Assembly: GCA_025766275.1 (NCBI GenBank)
Contig: JAFKAC010000090.1
Location: forward strand, 62,001 to 126,000
Direction of reading: 5' to 3'
DNA from: Lactarius indigo
Taxonomy: Eukaryota; Basidiomycota; Agaricomycetes; Russulales; Russulaceae
DNA length: 64,000 nt
Shown: positions 30,516 to 43,161 of the stretch, piece after piece
Numbering within the stretch: position 1 is the first letter of the stretch
How the letters are laid out: each line of letters starts with the position of its first letter
Translations under genes and position numbers: made by a program
Notes under the pieces: model-generated
Told to the model about the DNA's origin: nothing
The model's database searches: none
Seen by the model: the letters and a program-made list of their open reading frames with translations, nothing else

Positions 30516-31083
30516 TGTTACGCCCTAGCAGGGGTGTAGATTCTGGGGATCCTGAGTCACACAAGTATCAAGCAAAGACGTCTGTTGTCTTATGGCTATG
30601 AAATACGAGTGGCAAAAGTGTGGCACAATGTGCAGCACTACTCTGTAATGTAGGGCTCCTCACCCAAAGTGTCTAACACTTGATCTTGCTAGTGCACAGA
30701 GTATAACAGGTGTGACATGTTGATATAGTTCAACTGCAAAGACTTCGAAGTGTCCTAATTAGGGACTGAAGTAGGGGATGCACAAGAAAAGGGGATAGAG
30801 CAAGGTCACACCAAAGTATGAAGGCAAGGTTGCTAGATTGCAAACAAAGCCAAATCTGGCATCCTACAGTCTATAGTACAGGTTTATATAGGACAAGGTT
30901 CCAAACAACATGAACACAAGTCCACACAATATCAAAGAGACCAAACAGGATAAAGAGATATTTGGATCAAGAAACCAGTGCCGCTAGTAACAGTAGCTCC
31001 TTTGATAACAAGGTATAGTACAAAAGGGGAAAAGCAAGGTGGAAGCATACTGTAACTGAGGTCTGAAGTGTCAGATCATAACA
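30516..31083. mobile_element. Solo LTR, 568 bases, no target duplication
   Basis: It is clearly related over its length to 26037-26615 (TGTTACGCCCTAGCAGGGG...GATCATAACA) and in the same orientation. The flanks CTGGT and GACAA do not match, so one side has been rearranged. It abuts a truncated LTR of a different family at 31084. Confidence 0.8.
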
Positions 31084-31386
31084 GACAAGACTCGGAGATG
31101 ATTCAGAAGGTGGATTGAAGAAGACCAAGATGGGGACTCTTGGTCTTCCATGACTACTACTTATACAGTTACTTGTGGGCTTTGAAGGACTGCTCAAATG
31201 ATAGCTATCCAATAGCATAACTAGCTTGAACCCTAGTACAGCTATCCTAGGAATGAGTCATACATGAGTCACAATCACATGCGAACTACTATGCTGACTG
31301 ATATGATGTAAGTGTCCATGACTAATACTAATACTGTAGTCATAACCAGTGTGAGTCATCAATCTGAGAGTCCAAAGTCTGTAACA
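31084..31386 (-). mobile_element. Truncated LTR of a Ty3-like family with the self-priming hairpin
   Basis: It resembles the Ty3 LTR at 3552-4032 in layout. An 11-base palindrome GAAGACCAAGA...TCTTGGTCTTC (31120-31148) lies beside a TATA-like ACTTATA (31161-31167), and the end reads AGTCTGTAACA (31386). Its other end is cut off at the neighbouring LTR. Confidence 0.55.
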
Positions 31387-31416
31387 CAACAGTGTACCTG
31401 TATCAGTAGTAGTCAC

Positions 31417-31465
31417 AGAAGACCAAGAGTCTCCATCTTGGTCTTCTTCAATCCACCTCTTGATT
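31417..31465 (+). repeat. Inverted copy of the LTR hairpin segment
   Basis: Bases 31417-31462 are close to the reverse complement of 31104-31149, including the GAAGACCAAGA palindrome. The pair forms an inverted repeat about 270 bases apart, probably remnants of two LTRs. The remaining 31466-32706 shows only AT-rich repeat debris and no gene. Confidence 0.55.
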
Positions 31466-32706
31466 TGTTTCTGTCTGCCTTAGTCTTGGGCTAAGTGTGC
31501 TAGAAACGCTGTGACGATGTGATGTGACAAGTCATGCGAAAAAGTGCAAGCCAATAGAGATGAGTGGAAAAGAGTTGAGTAGCAAAGCACACAGGTAGTC
31601 AAGCATGATTCGAGAACAACTGGGTGGTTGATTTAAGACCAGAAGCAATATACTTTATACTACTTAGCCAGTCCGAAACTGTAAGCGTCAGTTCGTAAAG
31701 TATCATAAGACATCAACAATATATCAGCTCATCGTAAGGTAATCGTGCTGTTGTAAGGGAAATGGGGCAGTAATTGTAAGAACTCGTGGTTGTGGTTGTG
31801 ATGGATGGAAACTGAGTCGTAAAGGATGTAGATGAAAGGGAAATGAGCTGTCGTGGCACTGTGAACTTGTGGCCCCCTGCTCTTGTAACATCAGGCTCGG
31901 CATAGCTTGCACTTGATCTGTCTTGCACCCTAGGAATAATCAAACAAAAGTAATTGTAAAGTGAGGGGAGAAAGGAGACAAGAGGGTATAGTAATCAAGG
32001 TGCAAAACCCTGGGAAGTCCAAAGATTCAGCCCGAACACTTGCCCCTACCAAAAATGCAGCTTGCACATTCGGTCATGGGAGCACCAGCCTAGAATGGTC
32101 CAGGCGAGAGTAAGGCGAAATTCACCATGTGCTTCCACTTTGACTTACCAAGAGTCAAGCCTCTTATCACTCTTTGCTGCAGTTGTGTGCTGTCAGGCCC
32201 CCATTCAGCTTGTGTTGGGTTGACACTATGGTCCCCATTCACCATACTTTGCTAAGTCATCTATGCCATCACAAGTCCAAGTTGGACTAACACCTGTGGA
32301 GCATAACATATACACTTTGTAGTCTTAGAGTACATACCTCAGCTGTTTCTCCCAAATGCTAAGGTTAGTAGCTTACTTTACATTCTTGTATGTTACCTTA
32401 CTTGCTGTGTATTTAGTTGCACTTTCTCACCCTCCTACAGGTACATACACAAATGCTATTAGCCTTTTCTCCCAAACAGCTGAGTCACAAGGATACCCTT
32501 AGGAAAACTATTGTAACTAGCACAACTATCTCTAGCTGTAATAGGAACATCTAGTTGTGGTAGTCACACTAGGCACTTCCAGTAAGATCACATTTTGCTG
32601 ATGAATCAGAATCAGTGAATTACTATTCAAAAAAATAATGAGCCTATGTCACGGTGTGATCACTTTCCTGGCAACTTTCCATAATCGTTGTAACTACTGT
32701 ACTCGG

Positions 32707-34070
32707 ATGTCCCATCGCAAACGTAAACATCGACAACGTTCGGACACTTACAATAGTCGGTACGAACACTCGGAAGGTCCTTCACTCGCTCGCCAAGATC
32801 CCGCCCTTTTTATTGTCGCTCATGAGGCGGACATCATCCGAGGCCCGCAGGCTGCACGCACCGCAGATTCACTGGAGGTCTTCACAAATGTCGATGGGAA
32901 TGGAGGCTCGCGTATTGGCGAGGGCTTGCTGAAGTGGGAGGGTGATGCACGTGGGGAACATGGTGATATGTGGGTAGACAGGTATGTACGCCTTTCGTAC
33001 CTGTGGAACGAACACCCCGCACCTGTACCCCTACCATCGGTCTACGAGAAATGGATCTCTGGGAGTCGTACCCCTGCATTCCCTGTCGTATGTTGAGCCA
33101 ATGCGATCCGAAGTTCGCCGTTACTGTACATGTCATCATCCAACTCCCGGTACTTTTCTTCCGCTTCGCTCTGGCCTTAAACACAGGATCTCGCGCTCAC
33201 GCGAAGAACGCTCCATACAGATACGATGCGCGGCTTCTCCTCGACGCACTCCCCTCAGTGACTGTCGGTACCATGCCTCCACAGGCACCGCCTGACTCCC
33301 CAGGCGGTGGGTGGTCCGACCTCTCCTCCGATGCCGAAGACACCTTCTTCCTCACGCCCGATGAGACTGCCGACCTCCACCGCACAAAGCGCATGCGGCA
33401 CCTCGATGCTCTCCGCACCGCCCGCATGCGGGCCCTCTCACCTGGACCCTGCCCGGACGACGATGCAGACCCGTGGGGCGACAGTGACGAAGAGGTGAGC
33501 CCTTGGCAGCAAAAGGGACGCTCATCATTCATTTTATACGTGGTGCCGTTACAGCCAGACGCGGCACAGGCGGAGCTCATACGTCGGACGGCGGCGCATG
33601 TCGCGCGCGCGACGAACGACGCGCAGTTGCGTGCGCGCATCCTTGCGCACCACGGTGCCGATGCGCGCTTTGCGTTTCTACGAGGGCGCTGGGGCCGTGC
33701 GTGGGCGCGTGCACAGGCGGACGCGCGCCGCGAGGTGCTTGCGGAGCGGGAGGCGCAGGGTGCCGGTGCGTTGGGTGGGCTGACGGGGTATGGAAGTGGA
33801 AGTGAGAGCGAGGGCGGGCCCAGTGGAGGGGGCGGAAATGATGATGGTGGGGGTAGCGATGACAGTGTGCAAGTGGTGAACACTCAGGCCCTCCAGGAAC
33901 CTGAACCTGAAGAACCTGCAGCCCGTGCGACGCAGGAGGCGCGGCGCGCCAAAGCTCGAGAGTGGGCCCAGAAGCGGCGGGCTGGGCGGGTGGCGGGGGT
34001 GGACAACCAACAACACACTGAGACAAGTTCGAATTTAAGCCCTTCTCAGGAACCTCTATTTAGCGAGTAA
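32707..34070 (+). CDS. DRY_EERY (SWAP/CLASRP-like) splicing-regulator family protein, short form
   Basis: Three exons fit: 32707-32981, 33221-33494 and 33555-34070, giving about 354 residues. The second intron is 60 bases, a multiple of three and stop-free. The N-terminal half reads DPALFIVAHEADI...LLKWEGDARGEHGDMWVDRYDARLLLDALP, which matches the DRY block of the SWAP/CLASRP N-terminal domain. A TKRMRHLDALRTARMRALSPG segment may stand for the EERY block. The C-terminal half is Ala/Arg/Glu-rich and helical with an acidic Gly/Ser stretch. No RS domain or SURP module is seen. The 239-base first intron is long for this locus, so an extra exon is possible. Family members act in pre-mRNA splicing control in the nucleus. 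Confidence 0.6.
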
Positions 34071-34102
34071 AGAAAGTAAAATGCGGTAGTGGAACAATCC
34101 CT

Positions 34103-35778
34103 CTATTGCTCCTTTTTCGACTCGCTCCTTTCGAGCCCCTCACCCCCGTACTCCCCCAGTGCCTTGAGCCGCTCCGTCAGTGTCGGGTGGCTGTGATGGT
34201 ATGCCGAGTACAGCCAATCAACCCAGACTGTGGACAGGTTTTCCACGTGCAAGCGGACGAGAGCCCGACCGAGACGGGTGCCCATGTCCTTCATCGCCTC
34301 TTTCTCTGACACGGACTCCAGGTGGAGGATCTCCGGAAGCTCGCAGGCAAAGCGGTCCGCCTGATACTCGAAGCGGCGTGAGACGGCGTTTAGGGCCATG
34401 CCAACGACGGCTTCGAGCGGCGTTAGCAACATCTAAGCATGTATAGTGAGTCAAATGTCTTCAGGGAGGAGGGAAGAGTGATCGTGCCTGGTAAAGGAGG
34501 AACGCGATGATTGGCGGTGGGCGGGAAGCAACCGACTCAGGGAAACCGAAAGAACGGAGAAGGGGCGGCGCGTTGAGGAAAGCTGGGAAGAGTGCCAGGA
34601 TGGTGAAGAGGTGTAGCTGGGACACGAGGAGGAGCTTGGTGGGGTGGAGGTAATACCAGTGACCAAGTTCGTGCGCGAGAACGGCTTCAACCTCTTCGGG
34701 TTTAGATTGCTTGATCAATGTGTCAAAGACGACAATGTGTTTGCTCTGCGAAGTATGAGTTTGGAAATGACGTCGAATGACATGCGTACCCAAGGAAGTC
34801 CGAAAAAGTACGCATTGGAATGGGAACTTCGCTTCGAGCCGTCAATCTCGTAAAGGTGCTTGAGAGGGAACTTGAGCTTAGACGCGAGCGCCTCGATGCG
34901 AGTCCGGAGCTCGCCCTCTGGGAGAGGCGAGAGTTTGTTGAAGAGGGGTTGGATGATGGTTGGATAAAGGATTACCATCGAAAGCTGGAAGACAAGGCTG
35001 GGAAACGAATTGAGTAAGAGACATAGCGGTGGGTTGGAAACCTACAGAAGCATCATAACCCAGGGCACGAAGCGGTCGCCAGCCCATTCAAAGATATAGA
35101 GGAAGGCAGCAAGAAGGGGTGTACCCAGAACAATGCCAAGGGCCCAGCCTTTGATCATGTCGATAAAGTAAAGGGAGAGCGTGGTCTTATTGAAGCCATG
35201 CTGCTCCTCAAGCACGAAGGTTTGATACAGACCGAGAGGCAAAGTTGGAAGGGTAGAAGTGAAGGTTAAGAGAAAGACGAATAAAACCGACTGAGAAATC
35301 TACGAGGGAGTGATGTCAAACTATGACCCAGAAAGTCGATCCACGTGACATACCAGATACTCTGGACCATATCCAGCCAGCCCCAGAAGTCGACCAGAAG
35401 CGCTCCACGCCCAAGGATAGTAGACACCCGAGGCGAGCTGAAGGGTGTCGATGACTTGCTTATACAATCCCGAGACGATAGAGAACTTGGCCTTATGCTT
35501 TCCGTATTTCTGAGATTTCTCAAACACATCTGGCGCAAAGTGTTCTGCGAGGACAGAAGGGGGTGCTGGCTTCGAATAAAGAGGATATTGCCGCAACCTG
35601 CATAATCGTGAGCATGTGGGGGAGAAAGGACTGCGGTGTAGACGTACAGAAGATAAGACTCGAAGAGACAAATTCCCCAGGAGAAGACGAGGACGTAAGT
35701 CCGCCAATCGATTGGATCCTCTTGTACAAACGCAAGACGGTGCTGAATAGCCGCAAGTTGAGTGTGCAGGATATCCAT
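34103..35778 (-). CDS. STE24: CAAX prenyl protease 1 (Ste24 zinc metalloendopeptidase)
   Basis: A multi-exon minus-strand gene starting ATG 35778 (MDILHTQLAAIQ) and ending TAG 34103. Recognisable Ste24 blocks in order are: YVLVFSWGICLFESYLL (first membrane helix), EHFAPDVFEKSQKYGKHKAKFSI, LYQTFVLEEQHGFNKTTLSLY, VILYPTIIQPLFNKLSPLPEGELRT, LYEIDGSKRSSHSNAYFFGLP and the zinc-binding LAHELGHW (HExxH, about 34660-34685). The downstream zinc ligand region is FEYQADRFACEL. Introns are about 50 bases. The enzyme sits in the ER/inner nuclear membrane, cleaves farnesylated CAAX proteins and trims a-factor-type pheromone precursors. Its promoter faces the complex I gene. Confidence 0.93.
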
Positions 35779-36127
35779 ATCGACTGCCCTTGATTCAACT
35801 TCGGGTGGGCTTTATTTTACGATAGGTTCTTGTCCGTTGCTAGTGCCGCGTGTGTTTCAGTCACACTCGAGCGACTCGACTCCACTTTGAACTAGGTCAC
35901 GTGAAATTCTTACATCACCGAGCTTTCTGATTGGCTCGGCGATGTTCGCGAACAATTCGATCTCCGCTCCAATACCATCACACGGACATCGGTTGCGACA
36001 GTCGCTCCTCGTCACTGCGCCCGACGCCGACGACAACCACAGAGCAAAGCGCATTCCCTTGCCAAGGGCGCAAGGCACCCTTAGCGATACTCAACATATT
36101 TTTCTTTTCTTTTTCTTGACACAGAGA
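35779..36127. promoter_or_regulatory. Shared divergent promoter region of STE24 and the complex I 75 kDa gene
   Basis: 349 bases separate the two start codons. It contains CT-rich tracts near the plus-strand start (TTTTTCTTTTCTTTTTCTTG, about 36100-36118) and no open frame worth calling. No clear TATA box was found. Confidence 0.5.
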
Positions 36128-38871
36128 ATGCTCAGACTGGTTTCGGCCGCGTCGCGGCCAACGTCAAATGGCTGGTTGTCCCGCTTTGCCTGTACAGACT
36201 GTCGGAATAACCGTATGTTCACCTGCATTTATATTTCGCGCCTGATTTAATCGTCTGTGCACGCACATGGACAGGTCGCCGATCATTTTCTTCAACTTCT
36301 GCGCGCAAGGCAGATATTACGCTGACAGTTGATGGCAAAGAAGTCACTGTTCCCCAAGGTGCGGCACCTTTTCTGTGGCCTCTGCGGCTCCCAATATCGA
36401 CTCCACCGCGTAGGTTCTGCGTTAATTCAAGCATGCGAAGCCGCTGGCGCGACTATTCCACGGTGCATACGATTCCAACCGGAGTTGCGCGAGTTGCTTA
36501 CCGAATATATGCACAGGTTTTGCTATCACGATAGACTTGCAATCGCGGGCAATTGTCGGTGAGCACAGGTATTTACATGATTGCCTTCCCCCCCTTCATC
36601 CCCTCCAGAATGTGTTTGGTTGAAGTAGAACGCTCCCCCAAACCAATAGCATCTTGGTACGTCAGTCCTCACCTCTTTTGGCCCTGAACCCCTCGTCATT
36701 TGTACTGGACAGTGCAATGCCCGCAATGAAAGACTCAAAGGTATTTACGAACACACCCTTGGTTCACGAGGCAAGGTAACGTCCTCATCCACTCGGATTT
36801 CCGCGTTGAGTCTAATGGATGCCGCTTTTATCCCTAAGAGAGGGTGTCATGGAATTTCTTCTTTCCAATCACCCCCTTGACTGCCCAATTTGTGACCAAG
36901 GTGGCGAATGCGACCTCCAGGACCAGTCTATGCGATACGGATCGGACCGGACGCGTTTCCACGAAATTACTGGCAAGCGCGCAGTCGAGGACAAGGACCT
37001 CGGCCCCTTGGTTAAGACGTCAATGAACCGGTGTATCCAGTGCACGCGCTGCGTTCGTTTTGCCAACGAAGTCGCTGGTGTCGAAGAGCTCGGTACCACA
37101 GGCCGTGGGAACGACATGCAAATTGGCATGTACGTGGAGAAGACCATGGACTCTGAACTCTCGGGCAACATCGTCGACCTGTGCCCCGTCGGTGCTTTAA
37201 CGAGCAAGCCATATGCATTCCATGCGCGTCCATGGGAACTCAAGAACACCGAATCTATTGACGTACTAGATGCCGTGGGGTCCAATATTCGCGTCGACTC
37301 CCGCGGTGTACAAGTAATGCGCATCCAACCCCGCACAAACGACGATGTCAACGAGGAGTGGATTTCGGACAAAACGCGCTATGCATATGATGGGCTGAGG
37401 TTCCAGCGTCTCACAACCCCCCTTGTCAAGCAAGGCGATCGTTTTGTCGCTGCACCGTGGGAAGACGCTCTCGCTGCCATCGCAGCAGGGCTTGCGAAGT
37501 CCGGGGCGAAAGGTGATGAGATTCAGGCTGTCGCTGGTCACCTCGCGGACACAGAATCCCTCGTCGCCGTGAAGGACCTACTAAACAAACTTGGCTCGGA
37601 CAACACCACCCTAGATCAGCCAGGCGGCAATGCTCCCCCGGTCGCTGGAATTGATGTACGGTCAAACTATCTCTTTAATGCGACGATCCCAGGCGTCGAA
37701 CAGGCCGATGTCATTCTGCTCGTTGGTACAAACCCACGACACGAGGCGGCCGTGCTCAACTCGCGCATCCGCAAATCCTGGCTACACACCGGTTTAGAAG
37801 TTGGCTTAATCGGCGAACGCGTAGACACGGCATACGGGTACGATTATTTAGGACAGGACACCAAGGCGTTGGCAGACTTCATTGCGGGCAAGGGCGAGTT
37901 TGCTAAGAAGTTCGCCACGGCGAAGCATCCGCTGATTATCGTCGGAAGCGCAATTGGGGAACATGTGGACGGACCGGCGGTTTACAATGGGTTAGCGAAG
38001 TTTATCGAAAAGAACAAGAGCAAACTCCTTACGCCCGAATGGAACGGCTTAGCTATTCTCCAACGGGTATGCTGTGCGCGTTTCGCCGTGGTCTCTATGC
38101 TCACAGCTTTCTTAGGCTGCGTCTCGCACCGCAGCGTACGATATCGGCTTTGTGCCATCTAAGAAAGCCTCTGCGACAAAACCCAAGTTTATATACCTCC
38201 TCGGTGCTGATGAGATTGATCCCGCTTCGATACCAAGAGACGCGTTCGTCGTCTACCAAGGCCACCATGGTGACCTTGGCGCACAGCTAGCAGATGTGTG
38301 CCTTCCTGGCGCAGCTTATACTGAGAAGTCGTCAACATGGGTGAACACTGAGGGTCGTTCACAATTGGGCCGAGCCGCAGTACCTCCGCCCGGCGCTTCC
38401 CGCGAAGATTGGAAAATTATCCGGTACGGAGTCACTTTGCTTCCATTACCGGAAGCGGAGCACTAAAGATGTGCCTAGCGCGCTGTCAGAGATTTTGGAT
38501 CACCCATTACCATATGATGACGTACTTGCGCTTCGCGATCGCATGTGGGAACTCTCACCCTCACTTGTTCGATACGATGCATTAGAACCTACGTCGGCGG
38601 ATATCGCGTCCGTGGGACTCAAGACGCTCGCAGCGCACACCCTGTCCGCGAAGGTGAGCGGTGCGCAATTCCCCAAGCCGATCGCGAATTTCTACCAGAC
38701 GGATCCCATCTCACGCGCGTGCGTCTTGTCGCAATTTTTTTCATACTTTTCCGGAGCTGATCAGAGAGGTGCAGGTCGGTGACAATGGCACAGTGTACAC
38801 GAGCGTTCGTCAAGGGCGAGTATCACGGGTTCTCGGAGTCGGAGAAGTCGTCACAGGCTGCTTATGCATAA
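36128..38871 (+). CDS. NDUFS1: NADH:ubiquinone oxidoreductase 75 kDa subunit, mitochondrial complex I
   Basis: About ten exons. The N terminus [20 protein letters not shown] is a mitochondrial presequence. Small exons supply the 2Fe-2S ferredoxin-like domain ([30 protein letters not shown]). The large exon from about 36835 has the His/Cys cluster [20 protein letters not shown] and the 4Fe-4S motif [12 protein letters not shown] with [16 protein letters not shown]. Molybdopterin-type oxidoreductase sequence follows. Last introns: 38424-38478 and 38719-38774, giving the C terminus ISRASVTMAQC...SQAAYA and TAA at 38869. The subunit carries three Fe-S clusters in the peripheral arm of complex I. 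No defect is visible. Confidence 0.95.
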
Positions 38872-39462
38872 TGCAATGCTCGTTGCGCGCAGAGGTAGAA
38901 TATAGTTTTTCGATAGACGGGTTCCCAAGCACAAAAAAAAGAAACATTTTCCTCTATTGCGCCTTGTTGAGCCCTGTTGATTCTATGGCAAGTAGGTCTA
39001 TGTGTGATAAACGTGTCCGTAGGGCGCAACTAAGAGAAAGACGATTGGTCAATTAGCGAGTCCCGAATGTGTGCAGTGACTAGTGACTAGTGACTGCTGT
39101 TATATATGTTCAACGTTCAATAGCTGAAAGAAGACGACATTTTATGCTTGAGTAACACCATGCTGTGTCGGTGTCATAAGAAAATCTTCCCATGAACTCA
39201 GACCAGTTAATTTCAGGCTAGATCTCACCGACATCTTGTTCAAAGGGTTGTTCAAACCGTAGTCGGTTTGTATGGCTGCTAAGCGCGATGCCGATATAAC
39301 GAAACTCCGATTCCATGTCGCACACGACGATTCCCATACACGTAAGTGAAGTGTATCGTCAACAAGAAAACACATCAACTGGCGCACTTCAAGGGGCAAC
39401 ACTGACATCTTAGAGAGCGGAGGACAGTCAGAAGTGAGGGTGGGTGAGAAGTCAAAGTGACT

Positions 39463-40035
<573 letters not shown>

Positions 40036-40068
40036 CTACTGGGGTAAGACAACGACAGATGAGGAGTA

Positions 40069-40242
40069 TTTTATACCTTCTCCTCTAACAGATCAACGTA
40101 TCGCTGAGAGCATAAAGCTCGTGCTAGCCCCAACATTCTGGTGTGCAGTGAACGCCATCACCTCACGCTTCTCCTCAACGGATACCACTGTTGGTGTACT
40201 CTTATTATCACTCGCGCCCACCAAAGAAGCGGAGCATATCCG
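40069..40242 (-). promoter_or_regulatory. Lectin 1 promoter: TATA box and CGG-N7-CCG motif
   Basis: On the minus strand GGTATAAAA (40069-40077) lies about 170 bases before the ATG. Further up is CGGAGCATATCCG (40230-40242). Both are shared with the other two lectin genes. The motif is an inverted CGG triplet pair, the form bound by Zn2Cys6 activators. Confidence 0.55.
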
Positions 40243-40249
40243 CACCTTT

Positions 40250-42050
40250 CACAGTGAATGTTGGAGTAATTGGTCCTCAGAAATGTAGAGATTCAGTTTG
40301 AAAAATGGAGCTTCCCTCTAACGTGCTTGAGCGGGACCTGAAATATGTTTCGGCGAAAGTCCTCACCGGACCAAAGGGCCAGGCGCCTCTTCGCATTGGG
40401 ACATGGTGCCAATGACAGATCGTCGGACGGAAATTGTACTGAGAGACAAGTCGACGCTGTGCCAGATAGGGGATGCAAAGGCATGCACGATTCGACTCGC
40501 AGCGTCCCGTTCTTTGGACATTTACGGTGCATTCTAAGCGTTCGAGCACCGCTCAATCTAGTGGCTTGCGTCCCCGCTCGACCAACTTCTGGTCATGGGG
40601 CTACTCCCATCAATACCAGCGTAAAGGACCTAATGTGCAGAAATCCCGCTCTTTTCGGATCTATGATGCCGATATTAATAGAGTGAACAATAGCTCTAAA
40701 CGATCCAAGCCCGAAAATACGTACGACTCTCTTTGTTCGTGGCCTTTCCACCGACCTAGATGCTCTTATTTTGGGATTCGTGTCACAACAGGAACCGAAT
40801 GGGTCATTACGGCGCCGGCGATGTGACCACACAAACTGACATCTTGCGAAACCAGCCAAGCCGCGAAAAAAGCCGACACTGACTCCTACAAATAGTATTG
40901 GGAGGTTCAATCTCCAGTTAGAGGCAGAATCTCCCTTTATTTGCGGGAGGTGGCTCGAAGTGAGCATATCAATGAAACAACCTTCAATGTAGAGCAGGCC
41001 CGATCGTGTTCTGAGATCCAAACACAATAGACCCGGACCAACTGGCTGAGATGAGCGTAGCAGTAAGTGTGAAGGGAAGATGGGGGCGTGCGTCCATACT
41101 TTTATCAGAAGAGGTGCCTTGCCGTCTAACTCGGTATCCTCTAGAGCACGCCAAAGCATTTACTAAGAATGAACCCATGAACCCTCCTCATATTTGGATT
41201 TAACGTAATCACCACGACTCGATAGGTCGCCATTACGAGAGCGTCTCGGCCTGAGTTACTTGGTGCCCGTCGAAAGCGTGCCGGTGGTGCTTTCCTTGTA
41301 CTATCGCAGTGCCAGTGGATGGGCCAGTCAGATCACCTTCCACCACTGAAAATCCAAGCCATTGCTAATGATAGTAGCGATCCAGAGAACACATTGAGAG
41401 ATTCGCCCCAGAGACGTGAAGTCGAGGGCACGATAAAAGTGGGCGTCCGTCCTTGCTTGGTCCTTGCGTCCGAATCCGTCAGTGCCAGTGTTGTTTGGCA
41501 CTGAATGTAACTGTGCCACGAAGTGTGGCTTACGTAATCCCAAAGGAACCAAAAAAAAATTGCCGCGGCAAGGGCCGCGGTTTCAGTTTCAAGGCGGTTT
41601 CAAGACATTCATTCAAGCCAAGATTCAAGCAGTCGGCGCTTGCAACTTGCTAGTGAAGGGTCCAGACCTTTCTCTGGTTGCTGCTTGATTGTCTGCACCT
41701 CGCGAATATTTCCTTCTGGCTCTTTTGGTGTTTTTGGAGTCTCCTCTCGAGCCTCAAATCTAGGCGGCCCTTCACAGCTTCACCTATGATCTTGCCTACG
41801 ATGCATGATCGGTACTGGCTCATAGTAACCCTACAACAAGCCAATGCGTTCCTCATGCTACTTCCCGCTAGAGTCACCACATATGTGAGCTCTGCACCTC
41901 AGTGACCTCACCTTATCTAGTTATCTCAGACTGCGCGTGCTCAACTTCCAAGTCCACTGTCCCTCATGACCGGGATCAAGCAAGGCCAGGAATACGACCA
42001 GTACGATTAGTTGGCGGTATCTGAGCCAGAAGTAACGGTCATTTCTGCTC
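40250..42050. other. No supported gene
   Basis: Several frames are open (the longest 40593-41159 minus, 188 codons) but show no domain and no coding-like composition. Part of 40230-40520 is a diverged copy of the region upstream of lectins 2 and 3. Confidence 0.45.
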
Positions 42051-42268
42051 AAGTGGCCGTTCTTCGCGACAATCGAATGCGCGACGCCGCAACTGCAAAC
42101 AAATCAACACCACTGTTTTCTACGTTACGCGCCACAATTTTCATACACTCAAGTGTATCGACTACACAACGACACATCGACCTGGGCGCTTCAAGAAACC
42201 TTTTCTTTTTGAGAGGGCAGTCAGCCAAAGTCGAAGGCGAGTAAGATGTTCCAGCGGCTTACTACTAT

Positions 42269-42712
42269 TTAAGCGATGATAACCCGAACCGTGAGGTCCT
42301 TGCCGTCAGCCACAACGTACTCAAACGAAAACTTGCGGCCTTGCAAGTCGGACGTCTCGTAAGAAGTCAGCTGCCTCTCCCTCTGCTTCTCCATGTTGGG
42401 GTGGTCCTTGCTGTAGTACTGCGGATTAATGACGCAAGCGGTTTGGTCGTTCTTGAGGTTCGTGATGATGTCGCCCCATCGCTTGTTGTTGTGGACCCCC
42501 AAAGTGATGATACAGCCCTCGCCATTTTTGGACAGGAGGCGAAGGGCGCCGGATGTTCCGCTGCCGTTCATCCTGAGTATGTTGCAACCGTCGACATCGC
42601 TCCAGGTTCCACCATTAGCGAAGTTCCACACAGTCTTCTCGACGACGTGGAAGAACTCGTTCTGGTGGGGATTGGTCTGGAAGATCAGCACCTTGATTTG
42701 ATAGTTGCTCAT
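42269..42712 (-). CDS. Fungal fruit-body lectin 2
   Basis: Single-exon frame of 147 residues, full length for the family (usually about 140-145). Family blocks seen: LIFQTNPHQNEFFHVVEKTVW, FANGGTWSDVDGCNILRMNG with SGTSGALR, GVHNNKRWGDIITNL, CVINPQYYS and the closing strand TVRVIIA. No signal peptide, as expected for these cytosolic lectins. It differs from lectin 3 by one residue that I can see (Phe versus Leu at position 20). It probably binds mucin-type and GlcNAc-bearing glycans. It is transcribed away from the ABC transporter at 45426, with 2.7 kb between. Confidence 0.93.
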   Translation of the reverse strand: MSNYQIKVLIFQTNPHQNEFFHVVEKTVWNFANGGTWSDVDGCNILRMNGSGTSGALRLLSKNGEGCIITLGVHNNKRWGDIITNLKNDQTACVINPQYYSKDHPNMEKQRERQLTSYETSDLQGRKFSFEYVVADGKDLTVRVIIA

Positions 42713-42900
42713 TTCTGTAACTAATGAGCGTCGGAGAGAGAGCGAAGCGACAGTTACGACGGGACAACCAGTTGCCTGTCAGTCATATTCGAAGAGATGT
42801 AGCACAGGAGACAGCACACCCTTTGTATGGTTGGTTTGTATGGTTGGTTTGTATGGTTCAGGAGTAAGGAGCCTACTGGGAAGAGCGATGACAGAGGGGG

Positions 42901-43161
42901 TTTTATACCTTTTTTCAGAGAGACCAATGCGTTGCAAATAAGACCTAGGAGTTAGGAGGCCACGGCGGCGGAGCGGTGTGTGCTGATGCGAGAGACTGCG
43001 TCCTCCACCAAACGTCGTTGAATGTGCGCCGGCGTAACTGTAGCTCCACCCTTCTCCCCCAACCGAAATAACCCTTGACGTACCTCTGTCGCCCCATAGA
43101 ATGCAGCGTCTCTATGATTCGCGCGCATACACCAGCAGAGTAAAGAAGCGGAGTATATCCG
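42901..43161 (-). promoter_or_regulatory. Lectin 2 promoter: TATA box, tandem words and CGG-N7-CCG motif
   Basis: GGTATAAAA (42901-42909, minus) is about 190 bases before the ATG. Three tandem GGTTTGTATGGTT-like words lie between (about 42822-42860). CGGAGTATATCCG is at 43149-43161. A 70-codon minus frame (42952-43164) overlaps this region and is open in lectin 3's copy too. Confidence 0.55.

Noticed and set aside
26037..31083. A full LTR element bounded by the two related LTRs at 26037 and 30516
   Set aside because: The first LTR has its own perfect TACTC duplication on both sides, so it is a solo LTR. The interior has no matching gag-pol or primer site.
31510..31890. A possible further LTR (TGTGACG...TTGTAACA)
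   Set aside because: The flanks AACGC and TCAGG do not match and no second copy is present, so the borders cannot be supported.
33197..33883. 228-codon minus frame and other long frames in the DRY_EERY gene
   Set aside because: High-GC shadow frames; the plus-strand reading has splice sites and a family match.
40593..41159. 188-codon minus-strand open frame between lectins 1 and 2
   Set aside because: No recognisable domain, composition like random translation, and no paralogue in the duplicated regions.
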